A DNA stretch of 64,000 nt from Cyclobacteriaceae bacterium (GTDB taxonomy: Bacteria; Bacteroidota; Bacteroidia; Cytophagales; Cyclobacteriaceae). The notes beneath the pieces are model-generated. The model was not told the origin of the DNA. It searched no databases and saw nothing but the letters and a program-made list of their open reading frames with translations. The stretch is taken from NCBI GenBank assembly GCA_024644875.1, contig JAHEGY010000002.1, forward strand, positions 1 through 64,000. Direction: 5' to 3'. Positions 35,870 to 44,802 of this stretch are shown here, in pieces (the first letter of the stretch is position 1; every line of letters begins with the position of its first letter). Both the position numbers and the translations under genes were made by a program.

Positions 35870-36225
35870 ATGTAACAACGAAGATTAGCGGCCATTATGT
35901 TGCCCGATATCGTCGGATATATTTCCCTGATGGGAACCAATGAAGATCAGGCGTTCGATGTTCTGCGGTGGAATCGGGAAATCCAGAATAGACTGATAAA
36001 AAGATTTAATGGTACGCTCATAAAAGAAATTGGAGATAGGATACTGGCAAGTTTTTCTCTGGATTCAGAAGCTGTTTATAGTGCGATCGAAATCCAGAAA
36101 GAATGCCAGGAACAGCGTAATCCGCTCAAGATTGGGATCCATGAAGGGGAAATATTCGTGGTGAGGAAAGGTTCATTGAGCTCATGAAAGAAGTCAAAAA
36201 CAAATTGGAAAATATTGAGTTGTGA
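35870..36225 (+). pseudogene. decayed class III adenylate cyclase gene with internal deletion
   Basis: The start of a cyclase domain is recognisable: QRRLAAIM then 'DIVGYISLMGTNEDQAFDVL' with metal-binding Asp, and 'EIGDRILASFS'. The presumed start codon (35870-35872) is followed at once by TAA (35873-35875). After 'GIHEGEI' the frame ceases to match; in another frame the DNA continues as 'EERFIELMKEVKNKLENIEL' and a TGA at 36223-36225, which is the typical far C-terminus of cyclase/TPR proteins. So a nonsense codon and a large internal deletion with a frameshift have destroyed this gene. A 96-residue open frame (35897-36187) survives by chance. Confidence 0.7.
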
Positions 36226-36309
36226 TTAAAACTATTTGAAAACTCAAACGAATATTCATTATTCGATTCGAATTTTTGAACCGTTAATAAATATTAGGAA
36301 TTAATAAAA

Positions 36310-37599
36310 TTGAACAGCACAAATCAAATCAATCCGAAAAATCAAAATCTTTTAACCCGGATAGGGCTGATTCTGTTATCGGTCGGGCCGGGTATTTTTT
36401 GTATTGGATATACGATAGGGACGGGCAGTGTCACATCTATGGCCAAAGCAGGAAGTCAGTATGGTATGCAACTTTTATGGGTATTGTTTTTGAGTGTTTT
36501 TTTTTCGTGGTTACTGATGGAAGCTTATGGGCGCTATGCGGTGGTCACGGGAGAAACGGCAATATTTGCTTTTAAGCATCGATTGAAATTTGGGAAATTA
36601 TGGGCATTGCTGACAATTTTCGGTGTTGTGATGGGTCAATGGAGCGCCTTATCAGGCATATTGGGATTGACGTCAAATGCCATCTATGAGGTTACCCGTT
36701 TATTTATACCGGGGTTAAGTGAAACAAATTACTGGGCCGTCCTGGGAATCGCCTTGTTTGTAATATTGATCTTATACGGTCTCTTACTGGTTGGCAAGTA
36801 TTCTTTTTTTGAAAAAGTGCTCATCTTTTTTGTAACCATTATGGGCCTTTCATTTTTGATTTCAATGTTTATTGTACTGCCCCCGGCCAAAGAAATTGTG
36901 AAAGGATTTATTCCATCGATTCCGCCGGGTGGCAGCCTGATGGTTGCGGCCTTTGTCGGAACTACCATGGCAGCGCCTACCTTTGTGGTAAGACCACTTA
37001 TCTTAAAAGAAAAAGGCTGGGGAAAATCCAATGTTAGAGAACAGTCAAATGACGCACTTACTTCCGCAATACTGATGTTTGTCATCAGTGGATCTATCCT
37101 GGTTGCCGCCACGGGCGCTTTATTTCAGGAAGGAAAAATTATCACCAAGATCCTGGATATGGCCTATGCGCTGGAACCTGCAGCCGGGAAATTTGCGGTA
37201 GCTATCTTTATGCTTGGAGCTTTAAGTGCGGGAATATCTTCCATATTTCCCATTCTGATGGTGGCACCTCTCCTGATTGGGGATTACCGTAATGGAAGTA
37301 TGGATACAAAATCGAAATTGTTTAAAAGACTCACTGCAGTTGCCTGTATAGCAGGTTTGATGGTACCTGTTTTTGGGACAAATCCCATAATGGCCCAGAT
37401 AGCCACCCAGGTTGTCAGCGTATTCGTACTGCCACTGGTTATATTCGGAATTATAGTTCTTGTTAACAAACGAAATTTAATGGGTAAGCAGAGCGCAGGT
37501 TATTTAATAAATATTGGATTGGTTGCGGCATTCATCTTTTCCATAATTATTTCTTATAATGGTATTTTAGGCATAAAAAATTATTTGTTTTCACCATGA
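36310..37599 (+). CDS. Nramp-related divalent metal transporter family protein
   Basis: The 429-residue protein has about eleven membrane segments and the Nramp-family opening 'LLSVGPGIFCIGYTIGTGS'. In true Nramp metal carriers this helix holds DPGN and helix 6 holds MPH; here the first reads TIGTGS and the region of helix 6 reads 'TMAAPTFVVRPLI'. Both metal ligands are therefore missing, so transport of Mn/Fe is doubtful. An in-frame TAG lies 13 bases upstream and there is no nearby ATG, so the TTG at 36310-36312 is the likely start. Its stop overlaps the start of a tiny lipoprotein frame by four bases. The substrate is unknown. Confidence 0.72.
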   Translation: MNSTNQINPKNQNLLTRIGLILLSVGPGIFCIGYTIGTGSVTSMAKAGSQYGMQLLWVLFLSVFFSWLLMEAYGRYAVVTGETAIFAFKHRLKFGKLWALLTIFGVVMGQWSALSGILGLTSNAIYEVTRLFIPGLSETNYWAVLGIALFVILILYGLLLVGKYSFFEKVLIFFVTIMGLSFLISMFIVLPPAKEIVKGFIPSIPPGGSLMVAAFVGTTMAAPTFVVRPLILKEKGWGKSNVREQSNDALTSAILMFVISGSILVAATGALFQEGKIITKILDMAYALEPAAGKFAVAIFMLGALSAGISSIFPILMVAPLLIGDYRNGSMDTKSKLFKRLTAVACIAGLMVPVFGTNPIMAQIATQVVSVFVLPLVIFGIIVLVNKRNLMGKQSAGYLINIGLVAAFIFSIIISYNGILGIKNYLFSP

Positions 37600-37682
37600 A
37601 CGATTTTCATATTTCTTTAGTTGTCATTTTAATATGTGTTTCGGGTTGTCAATCCGGCCACCAGAATACGTCAAATGCATGA
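37596..37682 (+). pseudogene. 28-residue lipoprotein leader, probably a truncated gene
   Basis: The frame overlaps the end of the Nramp-related gene (ATGA, four bases) and encodes a clear lipoprotein signal 'HISLVVILICVSGC' followed by only ten residues before TGA. The coupling and the good lipobox suggest a lipoprotein gene once followed in the operon and lost its body, or was interrupted by the event that brought the convergent GH5 gene. An intact micro-lipoprotein is the alternative. Confidence 0.5.
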
Positions 37683-37703
37683 TTCTACAGATTCCAATCC
37701 TCA

Positions 37704-38918
37704 CTAAAATTCCTTCAGAATTTCCAGCATTTCGCGGTCCAGCCTATGGCCTTTGAAATCCTCGTATTTCACATCCTCCCTTCCACTGTCTAGAATGCCA
37801 AAGCCACCCCTGAAGTTCCACATGGCCCAACCCCAGCCAGCTTCTTTCCACTGCGACATAAGCTCCCTTAACCAAGCCAGAACCACCTTATGAGGGGTTT
37901 TATTATACGCACCAAATTCCCCCACATGCACACTAACACCCATTTCTTCCAACCGCTTCCAGGGATCGATCATCTGTAGCTTGATCCTTTCCGCATCCCA
38001 GGGCTGTTGCCAGGAAACCCCCCATTTCTTCAAGTTATCGAGATAGTGCTGGTTCATCACATCCGTTGCCCATCTGAGCTCCGTTTTTTGCAGGGGCTGC
38101 AATGGCCAGGTAGGCTCCGGCCAATCCATCGCTCCATCCACCCATGAAGCCAAGTAATGGGTGATCTGAGAGGGTTCATATCCCCTCGTGCTCTGCACCA
38201 CACCAAGGTCGGCCAAAGAAGGAATAGGTTCCCTGGACCACCATAAACCATCCGCAATGATCAAGCGATCAGGATCCACATCCCGTATCGCCTTCACTAC
38301 CCTTCGCATTACTTTATCATGCAAGTCGACCGGTACTGGTTCCAAACGTTTAATGGTAAGGGTTGCCGGTTCATTCACCAGGTTGAAGCTCAGCTGCCGG
38401 TTGGGTATGCCTTTATACCGCTCCGCAAAATGGGACCAGTGGTAATCAAAAGCTTCCTGGGCTTCCTCATCGGTCCATAGATTGAAAGGTTCCTCAGCTG
38501 ACCGGTCGACAGAATATCCCGGTGCCCGGTGGAAATTCAGACTGACATGGATACCGTATTGCTTACCGAATTCTACTGCCTCGTCAATTTCCTTCAAAGG
38601 TTTTTCCTGCAACTCCTTCCAATTATTTGGATCTGACCAGCACCAGTATGACATTGGAAGTCTGACAAAGTCAAAGCCCAGTTCAGCCATCATCTCAAAA
38701 TCCGATTCTCTGAAAGGATCATTCATGCTGGTAACAATGAATTTTTCTAAAAGATTAAATCCTCGCCAGCGTGGGATATTTGCTGCGGAAATATCGTCTG
38801 ATTCTTCTTCATTATGTTGTTTGTCTTTCCTTTCACAGCCAATGCCAACAGTACCGATTACAGATGCTGCTACAGAGGTCTTTAAAAATTCACGGCGGTT
38901 AATGTATGTCCTTTTCAT
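37704..38918 (-). CDS. glycoside hydrolase family 5 lipoprotein
   Basis: The 404-residue protein is a GH5 (cellulase superfamily) TIM barrel: 'FDFVRLPMSYWCW', 'HVSLNFHRAPGY', acid/base Glu183 in 'NLVNEPATL' and nucleophile Glu334 in 'VGEFGAYNKT'. The N-terminus combines a twin-arginine start (NRREFLKTSVAAS) with a lipobox (GIGC, Cys28), so it is probably exported folded and lipid-anchored. Start at 38916-38918 is chosen for that leader. GH5 members cut beta-glucans, beta-mannans and others; the subfamily cannot be named by eye. It lies 135 bases after mannonate dehydratase on the same strand. Confidence 0.85.
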   Translation of the reverse strand: MKRTYINRREFLKTSVAASVIGTVGIGCERKDKQHNEEESDDISAANIPRWRGFNLLEKFIVTSMNDPFRESDFEMMAELGFDFVRLPMSYWCWSDPNNWKELQEKPLKEIDEAVEFGKQYGIHVSLNFHRAPGYSVDRSAEEPFNLWTDEEAQEAFDYHWSHFAERYKGIPNRQLSFNLVNEPATLTIKRLEPVPVDLHDKVMRRVVKAIRDVDPDRLIIADGLWWSREPIPSLADLGVVQSTRGYEPSQITHYLASWVDGAMDWPEPTWPLQPLQKTELRWATDVMNQHYLDNLKKWGVSWQQPWDAERIKLQMIDPWKRLEEMGVSVHVGEFGAYNKTPHKVVLAWLRELMSQWKEAGWGWAMWNFRGGFGILDSGREDVKYEDFKGHRLDREMLEILKEF

Positions 38919-39030
38919 ATTAATAAAGCATTTCAATGTTCCTTTATGATATTTTAAAAGATATTATGATCAACAGGGAGGTAATATCAGATTTAGTTTC
39001 AGGATTGGATCCCAAAACATTCATGAGTTT

Positions 39031-39045
39031 TACCTCACCGAGGTA
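39031..39045. other. short hairpin between mannonate dehydratase and GH5 genes
   Basis: TACCTC (39031-39036) pairs with GAGGTA (39040-39045) across a three-base loop. No T-run follows on the minus strand, so it is a weak terminator or processing element at best. Confidence 0.3.
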
Positions 39046-39053
39046 TAACAGAT

Positions 39054-40133
39054 TTATTCGTATGCAATATTACGCGCATCCATAAGCCCCTTCATATATC
39101 CAAAAGCAAACACTTTGCCTGTCATACCATATCCTTTGCTTTCCTTGCTTTCTCCTGCCATTGTCGGGGCATGGTCAGGTCTTACCGGGCCGACAAAACC
39201 AGAACGGGAATAGATCTCCAGCATTTTAGCCATATCCGTAGGTCCATTGTCGTGAAAAGTTTCATGGAATCGCCTGGCCTTTCCTTCTATATCCCGGAAA
39301 TGAACAAAGAAGACTTTACCCGATTCGCAGAACTCCCTGGCCAAGTCGTAAATATTCTCTCCCATAGCCCGGAAATTTGCCTGGCAGAAAGTGATCCCAT
39401 TCATAGGGCTGGGTGCTATATTCATAATACGACGGTAGTTTTCCGCACTTGTACATATTCTGGCAATGCCCCGTAAGGGTGATATGGGGGGATCATCAGG
39501 ATGGAGGGCCATTTTCATATTATATTTCTCAGCAACGGGCATCACCCTTTCCAGGAAATATGTAATATTATCCCACATCTTATCCTCATTAACTTCTCCC
39601 CATTCTGTCAATCCTTGCTTATTTGAATCTTCATAACTGAATTCACTGGTTTCCGCCCCTCCTCTCTCAGGCATGCCGAATGTCGTTCGATACCATCCCA
39701 AACCAGCCATAAAATTGTAGCATATCATATTAATGCCTGCATTACTCAGGGCTTTGATGGCTGCATTAGTATTTCTAATTTCCTCATCCCGGCCTTCGAG
39801 ACCAAGCTTTATCTTCTCAAAACTCACCGGATGTCCTTCAATACCTGCTATTTTAAACCCGGCTTCCTCAAAGTCATCCTTCATCTTTTTAGCAGCTGCC
39901 GTGTACTGATCCCTGCCAATGCTTCTAAATGGTGCCCCTGCAATGGCATGTCTGACTCCCATTTGCTGACAAATTTTTAGTCTGTCATTATCTTTGAGGT
40001 TTAAATGCATGGCAAGTTGAAGGTTTCCCCTTCTGGATGCTAATGATTTATTAGGGAGTATAGAAAAGACTGATCCCGAGGAAGCAATTAGGATATTTTT
40101 TTTAATCCATGACCTGCGTGAATATCGAGACAT
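39054..40133 (-). CDS. uxuA: mannonate dehydratase family protein with export leader
   Basis: UxuA removes water from D-mannonate to give 2-keto-3-deoxygluconate. The 359-residue protein carries the family's metal-site blocks 'MALHPDDPP', 'GITFCQANFRAMG', 'VFFVHFRDIEG' and 'RPDHAPTMAGE'. Unlike the usual cytoplasmic enzyme, it opens with 'SRYSRRSWIKKNILIASSGS', which looks like a Tat signal peptide ending near 'NKSLASRR'. It lies upstream of a GH5 gene on the same strand and in the neighbourhood of a Gfo/Idh/MocA enzyme. Related sugar isomerase-like proteins (TIM barrel) also carry such leaders, so the exact reaction is likely but not proved. Confidence 0.82.
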   Translation of the reverse strand: MSRYSRRSWIKKNILIASSGSVFSILPNKSLASRRGNLQLAMHLNLKDNDRLKICQQMGVRHAIAGAPFRSIGRDQYTAAAKKMKDDFEEAGFKIAGIEGHPVSFEKIKLGLEGRDEEIRNTNAAIKALSNAGINMICYNFMAGLGWYRTTFGMPERGGAETSEFSYEDSNKQGLTEWGEVNEDKMWDNITYFLERVMPVAEKYNMKMALHPDDPPISPLRGIARICTSAENYRRIMNIAPSPMNGITFCQANFRAMGENIYDLAREFCESGKVFFVHFRDIEGKARRFHETFHDNGPTDMAKMLEIYSRSGFVGPVRPDHAPTMAGESKESKGYGMTGKVFAFGYMKGLMDARNIAYE

Positions 40134-40212
40134 AATAGGAAGATTTAAACTAAAAAATATTATACTCCAATTTGTACAACTTTATGGAATAATTCAAATC
40201 TTCTCATCAATA

Positions 40213-41208
40213 TTACTGGCTTAAAAGAAGATTGCACCCCCTCATATCCGAATTGTCCAATCTCCCTAAAACTTCAAAGGCCCCATCGGTATATACCCTC
40301 CCCAGGTCCTCGGTGGCAATGAAGGCACAGCTTTGAATATTGGCTAAATCGATGATATTTAAGACTCCCTGTTGTCCAGCAGGAACCAGACAGAAAGGAT
40401 CATTGATCTCTCTGGCCATAACTTTCATCCAGGGAGGGCATTGAAACTTACCACTATCGACAGCATAGGCCTGGGATAAAAGTTCGGTCATTCCATATTC
40501 TGAGTGGATGGAGCTTACCTGCAATTTCTCAAATAGCTGTTTATGCAGATCTGATCTAACAATTTCCTCGCCCCTTCCCTTCATGCCACCTGTTTCCATA
40601 ATAATCATATTCTCCATATTAAGAGCATGATTACAGGCAAATTCCAAAAGTGCAAAGGTGACACCCCAAAGCATTATCTTTTTAATCCCGGATGTCCGCA
40701 GAAAATTGATTTTATTGTATAATTCATTAAGGTTTGATAAATAGAAGCCAGAATGCTCAGATCCGGTTAATTCAATTAAATAATTTACCATGTAAACCAA
40801 AGATGAATTATTTCTTTCTAAATATGATGGAAGGAGGGCCAGGATAATATAATCTTTGGGATTGCCATAAAACCGGGTAAATATTGAGGATGAAATATCT
40901 TTGTAAAAATTACTATCCTCAATAAAATGTTGGCTGGGTAACATGCGGGAAGTACCTGAACTCTCGAATACAAGATCGGGAGGCCATTCTAGTGTTTTTA
41001 TTTTATGATATTTGAAGAAAGAGATTGGCATAAAAGGTATTTCATTAAGACCTTGAACAGACTCAGGATTTATATCCAATGACCGGACATACTTTTTGTA
41101 TACCAAATTATTTTCAAATTGAAAATGAAAAAGATCGATACTAAAGTCGCTGAAGCTATTTTCATCAACGAATTTTAGCCGATCTTTAAAACTTTTCAAT
41201 CCATTCAT
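40213..41208 (-). CDS. LuxE/PaaK-like acyl-protein synthetase family protein
   Basis: The 331-residue protein looks like a single-domain, shortened adenylate-forming enzyme of the LuxE type: 'FMPISFFKYHKIKT', 'VFESSGTSRMLPSQHF' (the SGTSG-like ATP-loop), 'METGGMKGRGEE' and 'IHSEYGMTELLSQAY' (the YGMTE motif) and 'TEDLGRVYTDGAFEVLGRLDNSD'. LuxE activates fatty acids for the luciferase fatty-acid reductase; here no luxC or luxD is present. Such stand-alone proteins are common in Bacteroidota. A role in activating an acyl or aryl acid is plausible, but the acid and acceptor are unknown. It is divergent from a lipoprotein gene. Confidence 0.8.
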   Translation of the reverse strand: MNGLKSFKDRLKFVDENSFSDFSIDLFHFQFENNLVYKKYVRSLDINPESVQGLNEIPFMPISFFKYHKIKTLEWPPDLVFESSGTSRMLPSQHFIEDSNFYKDISSSIFTRFYGNPKDYIILALLPSYLERNNSSLVYMVNYLIELTGSEHSGFYLSNLNELYNKINFLRTSGIKKIMLWGVTFALLEFACNHALNMENMIIMETGGMKGRGEEIVRSDLHKQLFEKLQVSSIHSEYGMTELLSQAYAVDSGKFQCPPWMKVMAREINDPFCLVPAGQQGVLNIIDLANIQSCAFIATEDLGRVYTDGAFEVLGRLDNSDMRGCNLLLSQ

Positions 41209-41290
41209 CGTTAATATTTAAACATTTTCCTCATAAAATAACTCAATTTTCAAATAAAGTTTGAAATTTGTAAGAAAGAACGGATACTGG

Positions 41291-41968
41291 ATGAAGCGGA
41301 TATTAGTATATATAGGCATAATTTCTTTCTTTGCACTCTCTTTTTGCACCCGGCCACCTGAACTTCCCGTTGTACCCAGCATCGACTTTGAAGATATCCA
41401 GTTTAAAGAAGTTGAGGGCCCCGACTCATTGATCATAAGCATCTTTTTTCAGGACGGGGATGGTGACTTGGGATTAACCTCCTTCGATATATATGAACCT
41501 TATCAGGCCTATGATGTAATTCTTGATCAAAATGGAGACACAATTTTTTATGGCGACAATCCCGATATGCCTCTTTATAACCCATTAGACTATATTGTCA
41601 CGCGGGATAACGATGGGAATCCTAAGGATACGGTCTGGGTGGAACTAAACCCTGACCATTATAATATATTTGTCCGTTTTTTTGAAAAGAGAAACGGGCA
41701 ATATGAAGAGTTTGACTGGCGTCAACCACCCTATTATCAAACCTTTGATGGCAGGTTTCCCCTTTTAAATACCAAAATTGAAGATCAAAGATTAGTAATC
41801 AGACCTCTTGAAGGATCTCTCAGATACGGCATGACCTCTTCTGGCTGGTTATTTCTGTTCAGGGATACCTTAAAAATTGAAATAATGATACAGGACCGGG
41901 CACTTAACAAGTCCAATGTCGTAAGCACACCTGACTTTACTCTGGACATGATCAGGGATGAACCATAA
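41291..41968 (+). CDS. lipoprotein of unknown function
   Basis: The frame opens at a TTG (41261), but the ATG at 41291 starts a lipoprotein signal (MKRILVYIGIISFFALSFC), giving 225 residues. The mature part is acidic and beta-rich with 'IISIFFQDGDGDLG' near the N-terminus, a pattern common in Bacteroidota lipoproteins of unknown role. No enzyme motif is visible. It ends 26 bases before the convergent E1 gene and is divergent from the LuxE-like gene, with 82 bases between. Confidence 0.65.
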   Translation: MKRILVYIGIISFFALSFCTRPPELPVVPSIDFEDIQFKEVEGPDSLIISIFFQDGDGDLGLTSFDIYEPYQAYDVILDQNGDTIFYGDNPDMPLYNPLDYIVTRDNDGNPKDTVWVELNPDHYNIFVRFFEKRNGQYEEFDWRQPPYYQTFDGRFPLLNTKIEDQRLVIRPLEGSLRYGMTSSGWLFLFRDTLKIEIMIQDRALNKSNVVSTPDFTLDMIRDEP

Positions 41969-41994
41969 AGCATGGCTTAATTTAATACAGTTTC

Positions 41995-44448
41995 TTAATT
42001 ATCTATAACTTCCGGATTCCACTGAGGGATATGGTAGTTTTTGTTATAGATTTCAGGGAATCGATCAGGATCAGCTTCATTCATCATAGCATAAATGTAA
42101 TCAAATACATCCTCTGCATTTGCCTTTGAGAAGTAATCACCATCTGAACCATAGGCAGGACGATGCTCTTTTGAAGTCAAGGTGATCGGTTTTGAATCCA
42201 GATAATGATATCCGTTTTGTTCTTCAAGTACCTTTTGCATCATATAGGCAGAGGCCCCTCCAGGCACATCTTCATCTGCAAAAACGATTCGGTTTGTTTT
42301 CTTTAATGATTCCACGATTTTATGTTGGATATCAAAGGGGATCAGTGTCTGCACATCAATTACTTCCAGGGATATGCCTATTTTATCCAGTTCTTCGGCA
42401 GCTTCCATAACAATCCTGCACATGGCACCGTATGTTACTATGGTAATATCTGAACCTCTTCGCAGTATTTCAGGTACCCCAACAGGTACCGTATAGTCCA
42501 TTAGATTATCGGGAATTCTCTCCTTTAGCCGGTAACCATTTAAAACCTCAACAATCAAGGCCGGATCATCTGATTGCAACATAGTATTATAAAATCCTGC
42601 TGCTCTGGTCATATCCCGTGGCACAAGTATATTGATGCCCCTTAAGCTATTCAGGATCATTCCCATAGGGGAACCTGAATGCCATACACCCTCCAATCTA
42701 TGTCCTCGCGTTCTTATGATCAACGGAGCTTTCTGCCCTCCTTTGGTTCTGTAATGTAAAGTCGCCAGGTCATCAGATAAGGTTTGAATGGCGAATATCA
42801 CATAATCCAAATATTGAATTTCTGCTATTGGCCTTAGGCCTCGCATGGCCAATCCAATTCCTTCACCGATAATGGTTGTTTCCCTTATACCTGTATCCAT
42901 AACACGCATTTCACCATGTTTTTTCTGTAATCCGGCAAAGGCCTGGTTCACATCCCCTATCTTACCAACATCCTCTCCAAATGCCAGCACTGTCTTATCC
43001 CTTTCCAGTGCCTTGTCGAAAAATGCCTGCAATACCTCTCTTCCATCTACAATTTTGGACTCTTCGGAATAAATCGGTTTCACAACCTTTATATTCAGCG
43101 ATGAACTCTTAGACTCACTATACAAATGGGATGAATAGAATTTCTGATTGTCATCGTTGATTTTTGATAACCAATTGATCAGTCTTTGTCTTTGTGGTAT
43201 ATTTTCTTTCCTAGTAAGTATCAAGGTCTGTTTTACAGCCTTGAAAAAATCAAGTTTTAGTGGGTTATGAATTTTAGTCAGATCTGCTTTTATACTAAGG
43301 ATCTCACGTCGGTATTTAGATTTTTGAGCTACAGTAGTTATAATTTTGGCTGCTTCAATCTGATCATGTTTTATACTTTCAAGATACTCTGCCCAGGCTC
43401 TTTCTTTTTCTTCTTTTGCCTGCAGTTTTGATTCCTTTTCAATTCTTTCCAGATCTTCTTCACTACCTATTCGGTTTTCCAGTATCCATTCTCTGAATTT
43501 TAAATTGCAGTCAAATTTACTCTCCCACTCAAGGCGTTCCTTTGATTTATAGCGTTCATGGGATCCGGAAGTAGAGTGACCCAAAGGTTGTGTTAATTCC
43601 GTAAAATGTATTAATGAAGGTATATGTTGCTCCCTGGCTAACCTCGTAGCTTTTTCAAATGCTTCAAAACAAGCTAAATAATCCCATCCCTTAACCTGAA
43701 AAATTTCGAGGCCATCCCCATCTCGATTCCTCTGAAATCCTTTCATTGCTTTACCAATATCTTCTTTTATGGTATGAAATTTATTAGGAACAGAAATTCC
43801 ATATCCGTCATCCCATACCGATAAAACCATAGGTACCTGTAATACTCCAGCTGCATTAACCGCTTCAAAAAAATATCCTTCGGATGTAGCTGCATTTCCT
43901 ATAGTACCAAAAGCAACTTCATTCCCATTGATGGAGAAATCCTTAAGATCTCTTAGATCAGGATTGTTGCGGTATAATTTAGAAGCATAAGCAAGACCAA
44001 TGAGACGTGACATCTGTGCACCAGTAGGTGATATGTCAGAAGATGAGTTCTTAAACGAAGTTTGTTTCAACCAGTTACCTGCCTGGTCCAGCATCCGTGT
44101 TGCAAAATGGCTGTTCATTAATCTCCCGGCCGAAGATGGGTCAGCTTCAATATCAGTATGGGCAAAAAGCTGTGCAAAATATTGCTGAACTGTTAATTCA
44201 CCTATGGCAAACATAAAGGTCTGATCACGATAATATCCTGAGCGGTGGTCTCCCTTACGGAAAACACGGGCCATCGCCAACTGAGGAACCTCCTTACCAT
44301 CACCAAATATCCCAAACTTGGCCTTACCCATAAACACTTCCTTCCTCCCAATCAAACTGGTCTCCCTGCTTAATACACAGATCCTGTAATCTTCCAGGAT
44401 CTCTTTTGCCGGAATTTTTATATGATTAAGAACTTTTGCTACAGTCAA
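41995..44448 (-). CDS. fused E1 alpha-beta subunit of a 2-oxoacid dehydrogenase
   Basis: The 817-residue protein joins the E1 alpha (about 1-370) and E1 beta (about 470-800) subunits of a branched-chain 2-oxoacid or pyruvate-type dehydrogenase, which decarboxylates its substrate with thiamine diphosphate and passes the acyl group to an E2 lipoyl domain. The alpha part has 'GYYRDQTFMFAIG', 'SPTGAQMSRLIGLAYASK' and 'GTIGNAATSEGYFFEAVNAAG'; the beta part has 'VLAFGEDVGKIGDVNQAF' and 'AEIQYLDYVIFAIQ'. The classic thiamine motif GDG...NN reads GNA (184-186) ... DD (213-214). The E2 and E3 genes are not in the window. Confidence 0.88.
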   Translation of the reverse strand: MTVAKVLNHIKIPAKEILEDYRICVLSRETSLIGRKEVFMGKAKFGIFGDGKEVPQLAMARVFRKGDHRSGYYRDQTFMFAIGELTVQQYFAQLFAHTDIEADPSSAGRLMNSHFATRMLDQAGNWLKQTSFKNSSSDISPTGAQMSRLIGLAYASKLYRNNPDLRDLKDFSINGNEVAFGTIGNAATSEGYFFEAVNAAGVLQVPMVLSVWDDGYGISVPNKFHTIKEDIGKAMKGFQRNRDGDGLEIFQVKGWDYLACFEAFEKATRLAREQHIPSLIHFTELTQPLGHSTSGSHERYKSKERLEWESKFDCNLKFREWILENRIGSEEDLERIEKESKLQAKEEKERAWAEYLESIKHDQIEAAKIITTVAQKSKYRREILSIKADLTKIHNPLKLDFFKAVKQTLILTRKENIPQRQRLINWLSKINDDNQKFYSSHLYSESKSSSLNIKVVKPIYSEESKIVDGREVLQAFFDKALERDKTVLAFGEDVGKIGDVNQAFAGLQKKHGEMRVMDTGIRETTIIGEGIGLAMRGLRPIAEIQYLDYVIFAIQTLSDDLATLHYRTKGGQKAPLIIRTRGHRLEGVWHSGSPMGMILNSLRGINILVPRDMTRAAGFYNTMLQSDDPALIVEVLNGYRLKERIPDNLMDYTVPVGVPEILRRGSDITIVTYGAMCRIVMEAAEELDKIGISLEVIDVQTLIPFDIQHKIVESLKKTNRIVFADEDVPGGASAYMMQKVLEEQNGYHYLDSKPITLTSKEHRPAYGSDGDYFSKANAEDVFDYIYAMMNEADPDRFPEIYNKNYHIPQWNPEVIDN

Positions 44449-44802
44449 ATCAGGTTCTTTTTAATGTTCAGATCGAATTAAAATGCCACTTTTTCAAAGA
44501 TGCAAGCTGAACAAACATAAAGAAAAAAAAATTTCTCTCAAAGATTGTTCCATCGAAAAAATCAATATTTTAACGAATTAATTTAAGATTATGGCAGTAA
44601 TAATTTAATAATTTGATTAAAATGAAACAAGTAATCAGAATAATATTTTGATAAAACCGAATATATAAAATTAAATTCTATTCTTAATTAATTCCAATTT
44701 TATTACATTTACATATATTTTTTAAAACCTTGATATAATAAATTATTCGCTAAAGATTTTTATTCGATCACCAGGTATTTATTAATCTAACAGCATAAAG
44801 AA
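44449..44802. promoter_or_regulatory. AT-rich divergent spacer between E1 and ald
   Basis: The 354-base spacer is strongly AT-rich. On the minus strand it contains a full promoter for the E1 gene (listed separately). On the plus strand no full TTTG/TAnnTTTG pair was found for ald; TACATTTA near 44705 is the closest. No further structure is seen. Confidence 0.5.
44512..44542 (-). promoter_or_regulatory. promoter of the E1 dehydrogenase gene
   Basis: Read on the minus strand, TTTG (44539-44542) and TATGTTTG (44512-44519) are 19 bases apart, an exact match to the Bacteroidota TTTG-N19-TAnnTTTG pattern. Transcription would start near 44505, leaving a leader of about 57 bases. Confidence 0.65.
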
